The translations under genes were made by a program, and so were the position numbers. A stretch of 64,000 nt of DNA, from assembly GCF_000208925.1 (NCBI RefSeq), contig NW_001914881.1, forward strand, positions 1 to 64,000. Reading direction: 5' to 3'. Every line of letters begins with the position of its first letter. The stretch's first letter is position 1. Positions 1 through 10,898 of this stretch are shown here, piece by piece. This DNA comes from Entamoeba histolytica HM-1:IMSS (Eukaryota; Evosea; Mastigamoebida; Endamoebidae). The notes under the pieces were generated by a model. That model did no database searches. It was not told where the DNA came from and was given only the letters and a program-made list of their open reading frames with translations.

Positions 1-1433
1 TAACTCATATGAATTGAATGGACATAAAAATAATAAGTACATTATTAAAATAGAATAAGAATAAAATAATTAATAAAGTGGAAAGAATAGAAAAAGAGAA
101 AGGGAATGATAAATAAATAATGAGCAGATAAAAAAGTGAAGATGTGAAATAAAGATTGTAAAGAATCAATGGCAAATTAATAAAATACCAAATAAGAATA
201 TTTAAATAAATTAATATTTTATTAGAAATAAAATTAAATTGATATTTTATAATGAAATATAATTATAATGTTATCAAAATAACTATTTCTTGAATAATTC
301 AAATATATTTATTGATGTTATATATAAATATTTCATTATTTCCTACTTATTATTTTCTCAATTCATTTAAAAGCATAACTTTAATTTATAATTAAAAAAT
401 AATAGTATCAAAGAATATAAATTTGATAATCAATACCATCCTTTAATTATCTTTAAATATGATAATTATATTCAATTGTTATTGATTTTCTTAATTTATA
501 TTTTAAAATAAATTGTATTTTATTTCTTTATTCACTTCTTTAATATTCATAAAACAATTTCTTGATGCTTTTTATTCTTCTTTAATTCTTCTTCTCATTC
601 AATGAAACGTCTGTTTCAAAATGAAGTGTTGATGATGGAATATGAATTGATGTTAATGAAAAATATTTATTAAAAACATGACTAATCCTATTGATTTCAC
701 ATGTAATAGTAGTGTATTTCAACATTTTATTATATTTTATATATATTACATTATTTTACTTTTCTCTCTCTTTTAAATTTACTGAATGATATTACATATT
801 TACTTCTTCATCATTCTTCAAATATTTCTTCATTATCAGTAAAAATAAGAAACGATTCAATACTATCAAATACTATTATTGAATATTGTTGTAAATGAAA
901 TTGAAATGAAATGAAAACTCATTCTATATTTCATTGGAACCTTTTAACTTCCATTTTCTTTTATCCAAATTACATAACACTTTAATATTAACCAAACATT
1001 ATGATGTTTATTTTTTATTTGATACTTTTATTAATTCCTTATAATTTATATATTGGCTATATGAACAGATTATGACCCACATACTCTATACTCACTAGAA
1101 GAGTTTTTTGAAATAAATAACCTCTATCAAACGTATTTTTTTTGATAAATACTTATTTTTATTAATCCTTCCTTGAAAAAGTTAATATTTTTTATATATT
1201 TTTATTTATTTAATTAAAATGAATAAACAATAAGAAATACGATAAATTGAAAGTCATTTATTTTTCTTTGAATCAACTGTTTCTTATTCAAAATTAAAAA
1301 TAATATAAGAAGAAACAATATCACTAAACAAAAAATGCGATACTACCGAAATGGACTTTAAAAAATATATTTTTAGTGAAGAAAATTCTTTAAAATGTGC
1401 AATTAACAAGTCAATTATACAATAATTAAAGTA
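1..1433. other. AT-rich intergenic region, no gene seen
   Basis: Very AT-rich sequence with frequent stops in all six frames. A 24-codon plus-strand reading frame starting at about 602 is too short and unsupported to call. I see no RNA gene or repeat structure. Confidence 0.6.
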
Positions 1434-1884
1434 TTAAAAAACTGAATCAAATAAACTATCATCAAGATATTCTTCTTCACTTTCATTACTTTCAAATATA
1501 CAATTATCACAATAACATGAATTAACTGAATCAAATGGTACTGGCTGTGTTGAACGAGGAGGAACTGGAAGACTTTCTTCATCAATAAGATGTTCAGAAG
1601 GAGAATTGCCAGTAGAGGCTCTAAAAAATAAGTACTTTTACTACTCTATTTCTTTTTATTAATCAAAAAACAAACGAAAAAGAATAATTAGCAGATGGAC
1701 GTACTACAATAGGAACAAAAAATTGACATGATGGATTCATTCGATGAAATAAAGAGTAATTTTTCCGATAAATGAATTTATAGTTCCATCTGTAAAAAAA
1801 AGTAATTCTGAGATGTGATATTTTTAGTATGACTCCTTTATTCAAAACTTCTATAACATTCTTTGTCTTTTTCTTTTTTATCAT
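1434..1884 (-). CDS. Candidate small two-exon protein of unknown function
   Basis: I do not recognise this protein. An open frame starting at 1884 runs to a GTTTGT donor at 1675. Splicing the 55-bp GTTTGT...TTTTTTAG interval (1621-1675) joins it in frame to a second open segment ending at TAA (1434-1436). The exons of 209 and 187 bp give 131 residues. The first exon is basic and starts with a Lys run. The second is Ser/Pro-rich and ends in a strongly acidic tail with ESEEEYLDDSLFDS and a CYCDNC motif. The tail is clearly coding-like compared with the surrounding AT-rich DNA, but the first 35 or so residues are low-complexity, and the true start or another upstream exon could differ. It could also be a decayed gene. 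Confidence 0.42.
1621..1675 (-). other. Probable spliceosomal intron (55 bp)
   Basis: On the minus strand it starts GTTTGTTTTTTG and ends TTTTTTAG. Removal restores frame between two open segments. It matches the short GTTTGT...TAG introns of the other split genes here. Confidence 0.5.
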
Positions 1885-2429
1885 TTCCTTTTCTTGAAAT
1901 TAGATTTATTTTATTCAATCTAGTAAGTTAGTTTTTTTTAAAAAAGAATGACTTCGTTAAACCATTTGAAAGAAAATAAAAAAGTAAGTGGCATTATAAA
2001 CATAATTATAACACATAAAATTTTTTTTTCTAAAAATATGATGATGTGGTAGCCACAAAAAAATTTTAATGAAAAATTTAATTCCTATTCTCAGATGGTA
2101 ACGATTTTTCTATGGATTTTTCTTCAGTTTATAATTTCGTATTTTACTGCTATTCTTTTTTTTTGACTTTTCCAGTTGCGTTCTAGATCTACAGAATAAA
2201 AATATTCATTTAAAAAAAGTACTAATGATAAAATCATAAAGGATACTATTTCCAAAAGTATTTTTCTTTTACATTATTTTTATTCAAAAACTATTTATTT
2301 CTTTTATCTATTCAAATTTTTTTGATATTTATAAAACTAAACAGAGTAAATTCCTTCATACAATATATAGAACAAAATTTTAAATATACAAATTCAAAAT
2401 AACAAAATTTTAACTAAATAAATAATAAT

Positions 2430-3020
2430 TAATTATTTATGTATTAATAGAATTTTCATCTATTCTTCCTAGTTTAGGGGAGTCTAATACTATCTTTTTG
2501 CTTTTTTTTAAAGGGTAGTTTTAGTTTCTTTGTTTAATTTATTCTTTAAATTTTTCTTGGAAAATTAAAAAAAACACTCCTTTATTTTATTTCTTTCTAT
2601 TAAATTTTTCTCAAACTTCATCTGTTTATTTTGTTTTTTTATCTTATTGCTTGATTTTTATTTAAATTTTAAATAATTTCATTTTCTTTATTTTAATTTA
2701 ATTTATGAAAGAGAGAAGAAAACATTTCATTACCACTATATTATTATGATTAATTTTCTTTTCGTATTAACCACATCTTAGCAAATCCTTTTCCTTGGAT
2801 AATATCTATTTCTTAATTTCTTTATTTATAAATACTATTTCTTATAGTACAATAAGTAATATTCAACCAAAATAAATTGTTACACCATTTGTAGCATTAA
2901 CTAATACATTTCTAATTCAAATCCAACGTCATAACCAGATAATAAGTATGAGAGTCGAAGTTTGAATTTGTATTAATGTTTATGTAGCGTTTCATATCTA
3001 CCACCTTCAACCTCAAGAAT
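2430..3020 (-). repeat. Decayed SINE1-type element, reverse orientation
   Basis: The right end (about 2900-3020) is the reverse complement of the 5' end of the intact SINE at 33450. Both share the block for cataaccagataataa and the flanking gagagtcgaagt, plus the ccacctTC start. The left end (about 2435-2490) matches the SINE 3' tail, including tcatctattcttcctag followed by ttaggggagtctaat. The middle is heavily mutated and the internal 26-bp repeats are not recognisable. I found no convincing target-site duplication, so this is an old insertion. Small open frames inside it are not genes. Confidence 0.8.
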
Positions 3021-3148
3021 AATACATAATAAATAAACCAAATACAAATTATCAATAACATTTTATATTTTGTTTTTAAAAAACATAAATAAAAAAACAA
3101 TAAAAAAGAACAAGTAATTAAGTCATAAAAAAAATCAGACAACGTCAA

Positions 3149-3466
3149 TTAGATCATCATGTTCTTTGGAACAACGGTCTTAAGGAATCCGTCCTTTTGG
3201 AATTGTCTATTAAGTGAATGATCAGAAATACCATCCTTTCTGACACTTCCTTTAACAGTGTAAACAGTTGATTCTGGTAAAATAACACCATTTTCATTAA
3301 CGTGTGGAACTAAAATTTGAACAGCAGCATGATCATCGGCAGCGATCAAAGTATGAGTAACGGAACTATAAAGTTAATACTCTTATTATTTTAATAAACA
3401 AGGTTATAACTTATAAACAAACCAGTGTCTTGGGATATAGAGTTCAATCTTTTTGTTGCTAGCCAT
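3149..3466 (-). CDS. RPS21: 40S ribosomal protein S21 (eS21), two exons
   Basis: Small-subunit ribosomal protein eS21, 86 residues, close to the usual 81-87. Exon 1 (3423-3466) encodes MASNKKIELYIPRHC, the counterpart of the conserved eS21 start (LYVPRKCS). Exon 2 (3149-3365) continues SVTHTLIAADDHAAVQ and a basic segment with VKGSVRKDGISDHSLN, matching the family's KDHAS and RRxGxSDxS segments. The 57-bp intron begins GTTTGT and ends TTTATAG, and splits the Cys codon (TG|T). Without it the second exon has no proper start. The 3' end lies about 130 bp from a decayed SINE. Confidence 0.93.
3366..3422 (-). other. Spliceosomal intron of the RPS21 gene (57 bp)
   Basis: The donor is GTTTGTTTATAAG and the acceptor ends CTTTATAG. 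Splicing regenerates the conserved IPRHCSV segment of eS21, which supports both ends precisely. Confidence 0.92.
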
Positions 3467-3729
3467 GGACGTTGACAACTGATTTGATTAGATCTGGGGG
3501 TTTATAAGAAATACTAGGTTTTTTTATTTCTTTTCTTTTTAACTTTCTAATAGTTCTTTTTCTATAAACCTAATTTTTTTTCATTTTAACTATATTTTAA
3601 TTTATAAATTAATCATAATAAAACAATATTTCTTTATACTTACAAATTAACAAAAGACCGTTATAATGAAAATATTATTTTAAAATTCAAAAAAGAAAGA
3701 ATATCAAATATAACAAAGCCAAAATGAAT

Positions 3730-4971
3730 TTAATAATCAAAACTTCTTGAAAGAACTTCCTTACAAGTTGGCTTAAGATAAATGGTATGCTCAAATTGTG
3801 CAACATAACTTCCGTGACAATCTGATAATGGTGGATATGCATTAACACATCCATCATCAACAAGGAATTTAAATGGCATTTGCCATTTAGCAAATCCAAT
3901 TTTGTCAACATATCTTCTACAAAAAGCTAATGTCTTGAAATTAGCGTCAAGAGCATGAAGTAATCTCTTTGCATTTCCATCTCTAACTGGATAATCAAAT
4001 GCATTAGCATCAACCATATAATGAGAAGCAGGTCCTGAGTCATCAACACGTCCTCTGCCAGTAGTAGCAAATGTTTCAAGAGCATAAACTTCACCTTCTT
4101 CCATTTTAGTTTGAGGTCCACCTTTACAAATTGGAATAGATTTACCAGCATGAACAGCATATGAACCAACCATATGTCCAGAAAGGTTTCTAACTGGTTG
4201 TAATTGATAAGTTTTTCCTTTAATTTCAACTTCATAACTGCTCATAACTTCTTCAATAGCATCACCTATATCACATAATCTAACATCAACACCAATATTT
4301 TTAATACCTGTATTAGTAGCATCTTTAGAGCAATCAAGAATTGGTTGTAAAGCAGGATCCCAAGTCATGGTAAAAGCTGAATCAATTAAATGACCATTAA
4401 CATGTACTCCAAAATCAATTTTAACAACATCATCAGTTTTATAGAATGATAATGGATCATTTGGATTTGGTGTGAAATGTGCTGCACATGAATTTACAGA
4501 AAGACCACAAGGAAAAGCCATACCTCGTTCTGTAGTATTTACTCCATCAACTTCACATTCTTCTCTAACTTTTCTCTCAATATTTTCTGCAACAAAAAGA
4601 TCTGACATTCCTGGTTTAATCCATTGTTGAGCCCATTGTCTAACACTTTTATGAATTGCTGCAGCTTTTCTATAATCTTCAATATCAATTAATGCTCTTT
4701 CACGTTCTCTAGCTTCAGCACTTGTGAATCTTTGTAAGTTCCATTCTTGTGTATATTGCATATTTTCTCCTTCTGGGAAACATTTTTCATCTTTATACAT
4801 AGTAGATAAAGTTTCAGTTGGTTCTTTAATTTCAGGTGGAATTACTGATGGATCAACTGGTGCAGCTGGTGTATTTGGTTTAACACTTGAAGTTGCTGGT
4901 TTTTTATTAGCTTTTGAACCAGATTTTTTAGACTTAGAAGTTTTTGAATGTGGTTTTCCCGTAGCTTGCAT
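3730..4971 (-). CDS. METAP2: Methionine aminopeptidase type 2
   Basis: Removes the initiator Met from nascent cytosolic proteins with small second residues; a dinuclear metalloenzyme. The protein is 413 residues. The N-terminal 55 or so are Lys/Ser/Pro-rich, as is usual for eukaryotic MetAP2. The pita-bread domain follows with all metal ligands and catalytic residues visible: His165 (SCAAHFTPN), Asp186 (VKIDFGVHVNG), Asp197 (LIDSAFT), His266 (NLSGHMVGSY), Glu299 (YALETFA) and Glu394 (AQFEHTIYL). The SRSFDY end matches the typical MetAP2 carboxyl terminus. It is intronless and sits downstream of nothing co-transcribed. It could only be confused with the catalytically dead PA2G4/EBP1, which lacks these ligands. 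Confidence 0.97.
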   Translation of the reverse strand: MQATGKPHSKTSKSKKSGSKANKKPATSSVKPNTPAAPVDPSVIPPEIKEPTETLSTMYKDEKCFPEGENMQYTQEWNLQRFTSAEARERERALIDIEDYRKAAAIHKSVRQWAQQWIKPGMSDLFVAENIERKVREECEVDGVNTTERGMAFPCGLSVNSCAAHFTPNPNDPLSFYKTDDVVKIDFGVHVNGHLIDSAFTMTWDPALQPILDCSKDATNTGIKNIGVDVRLCDIGDAIEEVMSSYEVEIKGKTYQLQPVRNLSGHMVGSYAVHAGKSIPICKGGPQTKMEEGEVYALETFATTGRGRVDDSGPASHYMVDANAFDYPVRDGNAKRLLHALDANFKTLAFCRRYVDKIGFAKWQMPFKFLVDDGCVNAYPPLSDCHGSYVAQFEHTIYLKPTCKEVLSRSFDY

Positions 4972-5249
4972 TATTAGTTGTTTTGAAAATGAACAAATTT
5001 AAAGATTGAAAGGGTTGAAGTACTTCATCGAATTTGATTTTTTGTGACTTGATTTGTTAAAAAGATACCAGTCATTGCCATTTGTAAAGACGTGGATTAT
5101 TTTGTTATTTATTCAAAGAATGAAAGTTCCTTTATTGATATTTTATGACTTTATTTTAATATATTGGCACCCAATATTTATTAAATTTGGACCAAACCAA
5201 AGGATAAGTCAGATAACTTCTATTCCTTCAAAAAGAATTGAAAATAAAA

Positions 5250-6119
5250 TTAATTAACTGTATCAACACTTTCTGGAAGTTTTTGATATTCAAATGAATC
5301 TTCTATCCCTTTAATTTCTTTAAGTTCTAATTCCCTTTCTTTACGATCAACAATTGGTGGAAGTGAAGCAACAAATGCAAATGTACTCATTAACACATAA
5401 AGACAAATTCCTAAATGGAAAAACCCATTTTGGTCCCAATCTTCAAACCGAAAATTAGTAGCTTCAAATATAAAAGCTCCAAGTGCTACAAAATCAGCAA
5501 TAAGATGAAGAACATATCCTGAATTACGAGTAAATATAAAAACAAGTTGAGTAATTCCCATAATAAAACCAAAGAGAATAGCATATGATCCAATATAAAG
5601 AAATGTATCATATTTCCAACAAGCAATAAGATGAATATAAGCTAAAATAATTAAAAAAGGAGTCATCCAAAGACATGTCTTTTTATTACAATCCCAAAAT
5701 GCTTGAAAAAATCTAAACATTAAAGCTACTAATAAAAAAAGATAAAGACAATACCAAAGTCCTCCAATAATTCCACCTGGTATTTTTAATCCATGAACAA
5801 TAAATCCTAATGTCGCTCCAATAGAAAGTGTTATATCAAAACACATCATCCATATTTTATTAATTAAATTATGTGAACCACGTGTTTTTGAAAATATTAC
5901 TACTATAAAAGAAAGAATACAAAGACATGCAATGAGAAGATTAGTAAATCCAGTCACTCGTTCATTTGGACTATAATTTAATTCAATTTGATGATTTTCA
6001 ATTAGATCAAAAAACCCTTTAAATGCAAAATGAATTTTTTTACACTTTGTTCCTATAAATTTAAAGGGATTAATAGAAAGTTTAAGTACAGTTAAGATAC
6101 CTTCACCAATTTTTTGCAT
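5250..6119 (-). CDS. Multi-pass membrane protein, paralogue of the gene at 6310
   Basis: I cannot assign a function. It has 289 residues and about seven to eight hydrophobic helices between residues 60 and 255, with short polar N and C termini. It shares with its neighbour a conserved start (MQ-I-GIL-VL), a NERVTG-TNLLI motif before the first helix, LWYCLY, LMFRFFQ-FW, and a WDQNGFFHLG motif before the last helix. The His in GFIVHG and in FFHLG are conserved in both copies. Seven helices with conserved His recall the CREST hydrolase/PAQR group, but I see no convincing full motif set. The C-terminal 35 residues are charged and probably cytosolic. Confidence 0.85.
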   Translation of the reverse strand: MQKIGEGILTVLKLSINPFKFIGTKCKKIHFAFKGFFDLIENHQIELNYSPNERVTGFTNLLIACLCILSFIVVIFSKTRGSHNLINKIWMMCFDITLSIGATLGFIVHGLKIPGGIIGGLWYCLYLFLLVALMFRFFQAFWDCNKKTCLWMTPFLIILAYIHLIACWKYDTFLYIGSYAILFGFIMGITQLVFIFTRNSGYVLHLIADFVALGAFIFEATNFRFEDWDQNGFFHLGICLYVLMSTFAFVASLPPIVDRKERELELKEIKGIEDSFEYQKLPESVDTVN

Positions 6120-6309
6120 CTGAAACTATTATTTTAAAAAAATCATAGAAACAAGATTTATTTTTGGTACCTCAAAAATTGTTTATTGATTTATACTAAG
6201 AAAATTAATTAATTGTATTGTTAATGTTTTTTTTTTTTTCTTTAATTAAATATTTCTTATCAAAATAAATAATTAATAACTAAAATAATTGAATCAGCCA
6301 TTAACCTCT

Positions 6310-7107
6310 TCAATCTAATTTCGTTTTTCCTTTTTTTGATGATGATAAAGAGATTGTACTAAATGAAATTGTATTCACTAATACATAAAAGGAAACTCCA
6401 AGATGGAAAAACCCATTTTTATCCCAATTTCCATATCTAATAGAAGTTATTTGAACTATAACAGATATAAGTCCAATTAAATCACTAAAAGAATAAAGAA
6501 TATATTTACCACTACGAGTACAGATATGAACGAAATGTATGAATCCCATAAACAATCCAAAAAAGAGAACATAAACCCCAATAAAAAGGAATTTGTCATA
6601 ATACCAACATGCAATAATATCAAAATAACCAAAAACTATTAACTGTGGTAACATTAACAAAAATACAGTTACACTACATTCCCAAAATACTTGGAAAAAT
6701 CTTAACATCAATGCTATAATTAAAAATGTATAAAGGCAATACCAAAGCCCTTCAAGAATATCTGAAGGAATAGCAAATGCATGAACAATAAAACCGAAAA
6801 ACGCCCCTAGAGATAAAGCAAAATTAAAAATAATCATCCAAAATTTATTCATTGATTGATAAACTCCACATGCTTTCTTATGTGACAATATTATTAATGA
6901 AAAAATACAAACACCTACAATAAGAAGGTTAGTATATCCTGTGACTCTTTCATTGCCTTTAGCATTTAATTCAAATGCTTGGTTTTTAATCATATCATAA
7001 AACCTACCAACAGAATATACAATCTTTTGATATTTTGCTTCAAAAAATTCTTCAGGTTTTAATCCAATAGAAATAACCTTTAATATACCCTCTTTGATAG
7101 CCTGCAT
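6310..7107 (-). CDS. Multi-pass membrane protein, tandem paralogue
   Basis: Function unknown. The 265 residues align along the whole length with the downstream copy at 5250-6119 (NERVTGYTNLLI, LWYCLYTFLI, LMLRFFQVFWEC, WDKNGFFHLGVSFYVL). The copies have diverged well below identity, so the duplication is not recent. It lacks the charged C-terminal tail of its neighbour, ending soon after the last helix. The two genes are on the same strand, separated by about 190 bp of AT-rich DNA, so they probably have separate promoters. Confidence 0.85.
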   Translation of the reverse strand: MQAIKEGILKVISIGLKPEEFFEAKYQKIVYSVGRFYDMIKNQAFELNAKGNERVTGYTNLLIVGVCIFSLIILSHKKACGVYQSMNKFWMIIFNFALSLGAFFGFIVHAFAIPSDILEGLWYCLYTFLIIALMLRFFQVFWECSVTVFLLMLPQLIVFGYFDIIACWYYDKFLFIGVYVLFFGLFMGFIHFVHICTRSGKYILYSFSDLIGLISVIVQITSIRYGNWDKNGFFHLGVSFYVLVNTISFSTISLSSSKKGKTKLD

Positions 7108-8421
7108 CTGAAAATTTTCATCTTAAAAAGTGAATATGTTCTATTTGATTCTAAAATTAAAGTATTATGATTTATACTATTTTCTATTATTTTTGATTTT
7201 CATTTCATAGTAATGGAATTATAAATAATTTTGTTATTTAAATATAAAATAAAATAATAGGATTTATAATATTGATTTATAGTTTATGAATAAATATAAA
7301 TAAGAGGACAAAATTAATTTTGTGTATTGACAAAGACTAATATCATATATAAAATCTATTTAGTACATAGACTAAAAGACTTATTGATTGTTATAAAAAA
7401 ATATAATATAATTTTTATCAACTTTTCAAAGTAATTGAAAAAATAGTTTGTATCTCTACAATCATAAAAAATTGTAAAACAACTACTTTAACCTTTCAAT
7501 GATTAACTTTTATTTTTTCTTTTAAACTAAATTCTTTTATTTACCTCAAAGCTTCGCTTGAGAAATGAATGTTTCAAGATTTTAGTATAAGACTGATTTT
7601 TTTAATAGCGAAGTTTAATTTAAATAGTTATGAATAAAATTGTTTAATTTTTATTGTAAATTTCATAAAAATAAAAGAAATACAAACCGAGGTATGAATG
7701 AAGTAAAGAATGAAGAATATCTAATTATTTATGTATAATTAATTATTTAGTTACTTGTAAGATAGAGAATAAGAGGAGTAATATCCATTTTTTTTTTTGA
7801 GAAATTATTCAACAACTAGGAAAAAATTAAAGGAAATTTAAGATTATTTATAACATAGAGAAACAAGAATTTTGGTTTTTCGTAAAAAAAAAATACTTCA
7901 AATAATTAAATAATGTTAACCAAGAATTTTACTGGAAAGAAAAATGGTTCACAAAATTTATTAGAGATGAGAAAATAATAAAGAAAGTTCTATTTATTTT
8001 AGGGGTTATATGTTATTTAGAATTAGAATTACTTTAAATTAAAATCTAAAGTTGTATTATTTTTATTTTTACTGAAAATTGCATTAAATTCATGTCTTGT
8101 ATTTTTCAAAAACATTAGTTTTAAAAATAAAACGTAAATATCGGTATGAATAAGCAAAAAGAAAGTCTAAAAAAAACAAAATAACAAAAGATATAGAAAA
8201 AACCATAAAATAAAACACTGGTTCGAAAGATAATGTTGATTCTTTTTTATTTAAAAATAATGAAAGAATAAATCATTGAATATTCCACTTGGTTCTTTTG
8301 AAATGTTCTAAACAAAAAATACTTTGGATATATATAGTATCTGGTTGAGATAAATATTACATTCATGGCGTTATAATATAAACCCTGAGTCATAGATCTG
8401 ACCTCATTTGCTTATTCATTC
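7108..8421. other. AT-rich intergenic region
   Basis: About 1.3 kb of low-complexity A/T sequence without an open frame of note. I see no repeat family and no RNA gene. A GGTTCGA string near 8220 lacks any tRNA cloverleaf around it. Confidence 0.6.
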
Positions 8422-9114
8422 ATGGACTCAATTCAGATTCAATCTTCAAAAAATGATTTTAGTATATCTCAAGATGAAAAATCAACAAATTGCCAGAAGT
8501 CTCATGGGTCTGAAAGAAAAAAGTTTAAAAAGGATGAAGCAAAATATACTCTTAAAAAGAGAGAAATGAAGAACCTTGAAAGTTACCAACAAGCAGCATT
8601 ACTCTGTTTAATGAATTCTAAGTGTTCTTTTTCAGTAGAACATCCAGGAAAACAATCAAAAGTTACAGTTACTATGCCACGTTTAGTTAATCTTTATATA
8701 GATAAACAAGAAATAGAAGTTGCAAAACTTGCAGATACTCAAAGTCAATTAATTATGAAGAAAGAGGTTGCAGGAGGAGTTAGTCAAACTACCTCAACAA
8801 GAAGGTATGAAAAGAATAAGAGAATATTTACACAGAACTTTCTATTCGATCTTTGTCTAGAATATGGGTTTTGGTTTGAATCAAAACCATCTAGAAAATC
8901 AAAAAAATCACATCAAATGGAGAGAATTACTCGTATATATTATAAAGATACATATTTAATGAATCAAACAAAAATGATGGAACTTGGAAAAGCTGTAAAT
9001 TCTTTTTTATTTAGTAATATTATAAATGATAAACGAGTAACTATTAACCAAAACAATAGTAAATTATCTGATATAAAGAAGTCATTTGGATTGAATGATA
9101 TATTGTTCATGTAA
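8422..9114 (+). CDS. Conserved protein of unknown function, paralogue of the gene at 48343
   Basis: 230 residues, basic overall. After a polar, Lys-rich N terminus it shares two blocks with the 364-residue protein encoded at 48343. The first block is E-YQQAALLCLM-S----VEHPGK, against QQAVLIALLNYLGYSIEIKHPE. The second is a helical segment F--LL-L-E--G in front of a basic patch, followed by M--IGRAVNS / MELGKAVNSF. The many Lys/Arg residues would suit a nucleic-acid-binding protein, but I recognise no known domain. It stands alone between two long intergenic stretches. It lacks the C-terminal half of its paralogue. Confidence 0.82.
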   Translation: MDSIQIQSSKNDFSISQDEKSTNCQKSHGSERKKFKKDEAKYTLKKREMKNLESYQQAALLCLMNSKCSFSVEHPGKQSKVTVTMPRLVNLYIDKQEIEVAKLADTQSQLIMKKEVAGGVSQTTSTRRYEKNKRIFTQNFLFDLCLEYGFWFESKPSRKSKKSHQMERITRIYYKDTYLMNQTKMMELGKAVNSFLFSNIINDKRVTINQNNSKLSDIKKSFGLNDILFM

Positions 9115-10898
9115 TTAATTTGTTAATTTATTTTTTATAGACATGAAGTATTCTTCTAATTTAATCTAAAAGTGAAAAAAATAGGGATATAAAATTTCCT
9201 CTTTATGAGAAGTTTTTGATTTTTTCTTAAAAATAGATTATTATTTAGTTATTTACAGTACAATTAAATTATTATTTATTAAGTTATTTTAATTTTAGCA
9301 TTGAACCAAAAATTTATCATTTATAGTTGGTATTAAATATCTTTATGTTGTTTATAATGTCTTTAATATATCATCACTTTTATTATTTCTTATTCATATA
9401 TTTCATTTATTAACTGATTTGTTTCTCTAATAATATGAAAATTTACTTATGTAAACTATTTATTTAAAGTTATAACCATACAATTGATAAAAAAAATAAT
9501 CATTTAATACAATTTTATTGTTTTGACATATTTAAAACATTTTTAATAAGGATTTATGTAAAAATATTAATATAAAGTAAATGATTTGTTCATTTTTAAA
9601 ATTAAAACTTTATTTTTGTTAGAGTATTTGTGAGTTATGGGAAAAAAGAATAACATGAGATAAAAAATGATTTAATAAATAATATTATAAATGAGTCTTA
9701 TTTTTATTAAATCAGCATTAAAACCAAATAGTTAAAAAAATAAATGAAAGAGTATTAAATATAGAATGTGTTTGCTTTTTTACTTTTTGTCTATCATTAT
9801 CAAAACTTATTGATTTAAAATAGAAAGGAATCAAAACAAATAAAAGGGTTATTGTTAATTGATTATTCTGCATCTTTAATAAGAGTTTAGTTTAATTCAA
9901 CCACACCTTTATCATTTATCCTTTTATAAAGTTTCTTCTCTTTTTAATATTTGAAATAAATATAAGTTTATTTCTACATCACAAAAAATGTAATAAAAAT
10001 CACATAGAACTAATTATATACCAACAAATTGATTTAGATAACATTACCATTAACATTACTATAGTCATTATCAACAAAACAATATTCATAATCACTTTAT
10101 TACATTTTATTATATTTAAATTTACTATATCCAATTCTCATTTCAACACACGTATAATTAAAATAAAAGTAATTAGTATAAGTGCAAATACCATAATACA
10201 GGTAGAAGGGTTAACCAACATTGTTATGAGAATAACCAAGACAAAGGGAAAATATATAAGAATAAAAGATATTACAAAAAAAACAAAAAAAAGGCAAAAA
10301 GAGATGAAGAAATTAACAGAATAGTAAAAAAAAAAAGAAATTAAATAAGTAAGAAGAAGAACAAGTAGAAATATATATTTAAAATGGAGAATAAAAGAAG
10401 AAATTGAAGTAGAAGAAGAAAATCAGATATAAATTGAAAGATAAAATAAAGAAATTCAAGAATTAATCTGTAATTCTTTTAAATATCATATTTCTTTGTA
10501 TTGTATGTATAATCTTAAATAAAGAATAGAATTTATTATTTCATATTTATATTCTTCAATTCAGAAATACATTTTTAAATTTAGTAAATAAAAAATGTTA
10601 CGGTTTACTCATTCTTCTCAACCAATTAAATAAGTTTATGAAAATTAAATCACCAGTAATTAAAAAGTGAGAAAACATACAAAGAAATATGAAATATTAA
10701 CTCTATTTTATTCGATATAATGTTCATTTTATTAATTTACTATAAAACAATCTTCTGTTAAAATGACTTTAACTATTTTTTTAAACAAATAAAGTAATTT
10801 TTAAATTTTATACTGAATTTCTATTTAAACTAATTCTTATTTTTTCAATTAAAACTTATTGTAAAAATAACAAAGAATCAACCAAAAAAATCAAATAA
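9115..10898. other. Long AT-rich intergenic region
   Basis: About 1.8 kb without a supportable gene. The stretch 10240-10460 is unusually purine-rich (A/G runs) on the plus strand, but it is broken by stops and shows no family similarity that I can see. Confidence 0.6.

Noticed and set aside
2912..3148. 78-codon minus-strand open frame with hydrophobic residues
   Set aside because: It overlaps the decayed SINE and part of the region downstream of RPS21; the sequence follows the SINE, not a protein family.
3687..4235. Overlapping minus-strand frames at 3687-3911 and 3927-4235
   Set aside because: They are frame shadows of the methionine aminopeptidase gene, which explains the region fully.
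7545..7570. Imperfect palindrome CTCAAAGCTTCGCTTGAG
   Set aside because: Short and isolated; consistent with chance in this composition.
8220..8230. GGTTCGA string suggesting a tRNA T-loop
   Set aside because: No acceptor stem, D-arm or anticodon arm can be formed around it.
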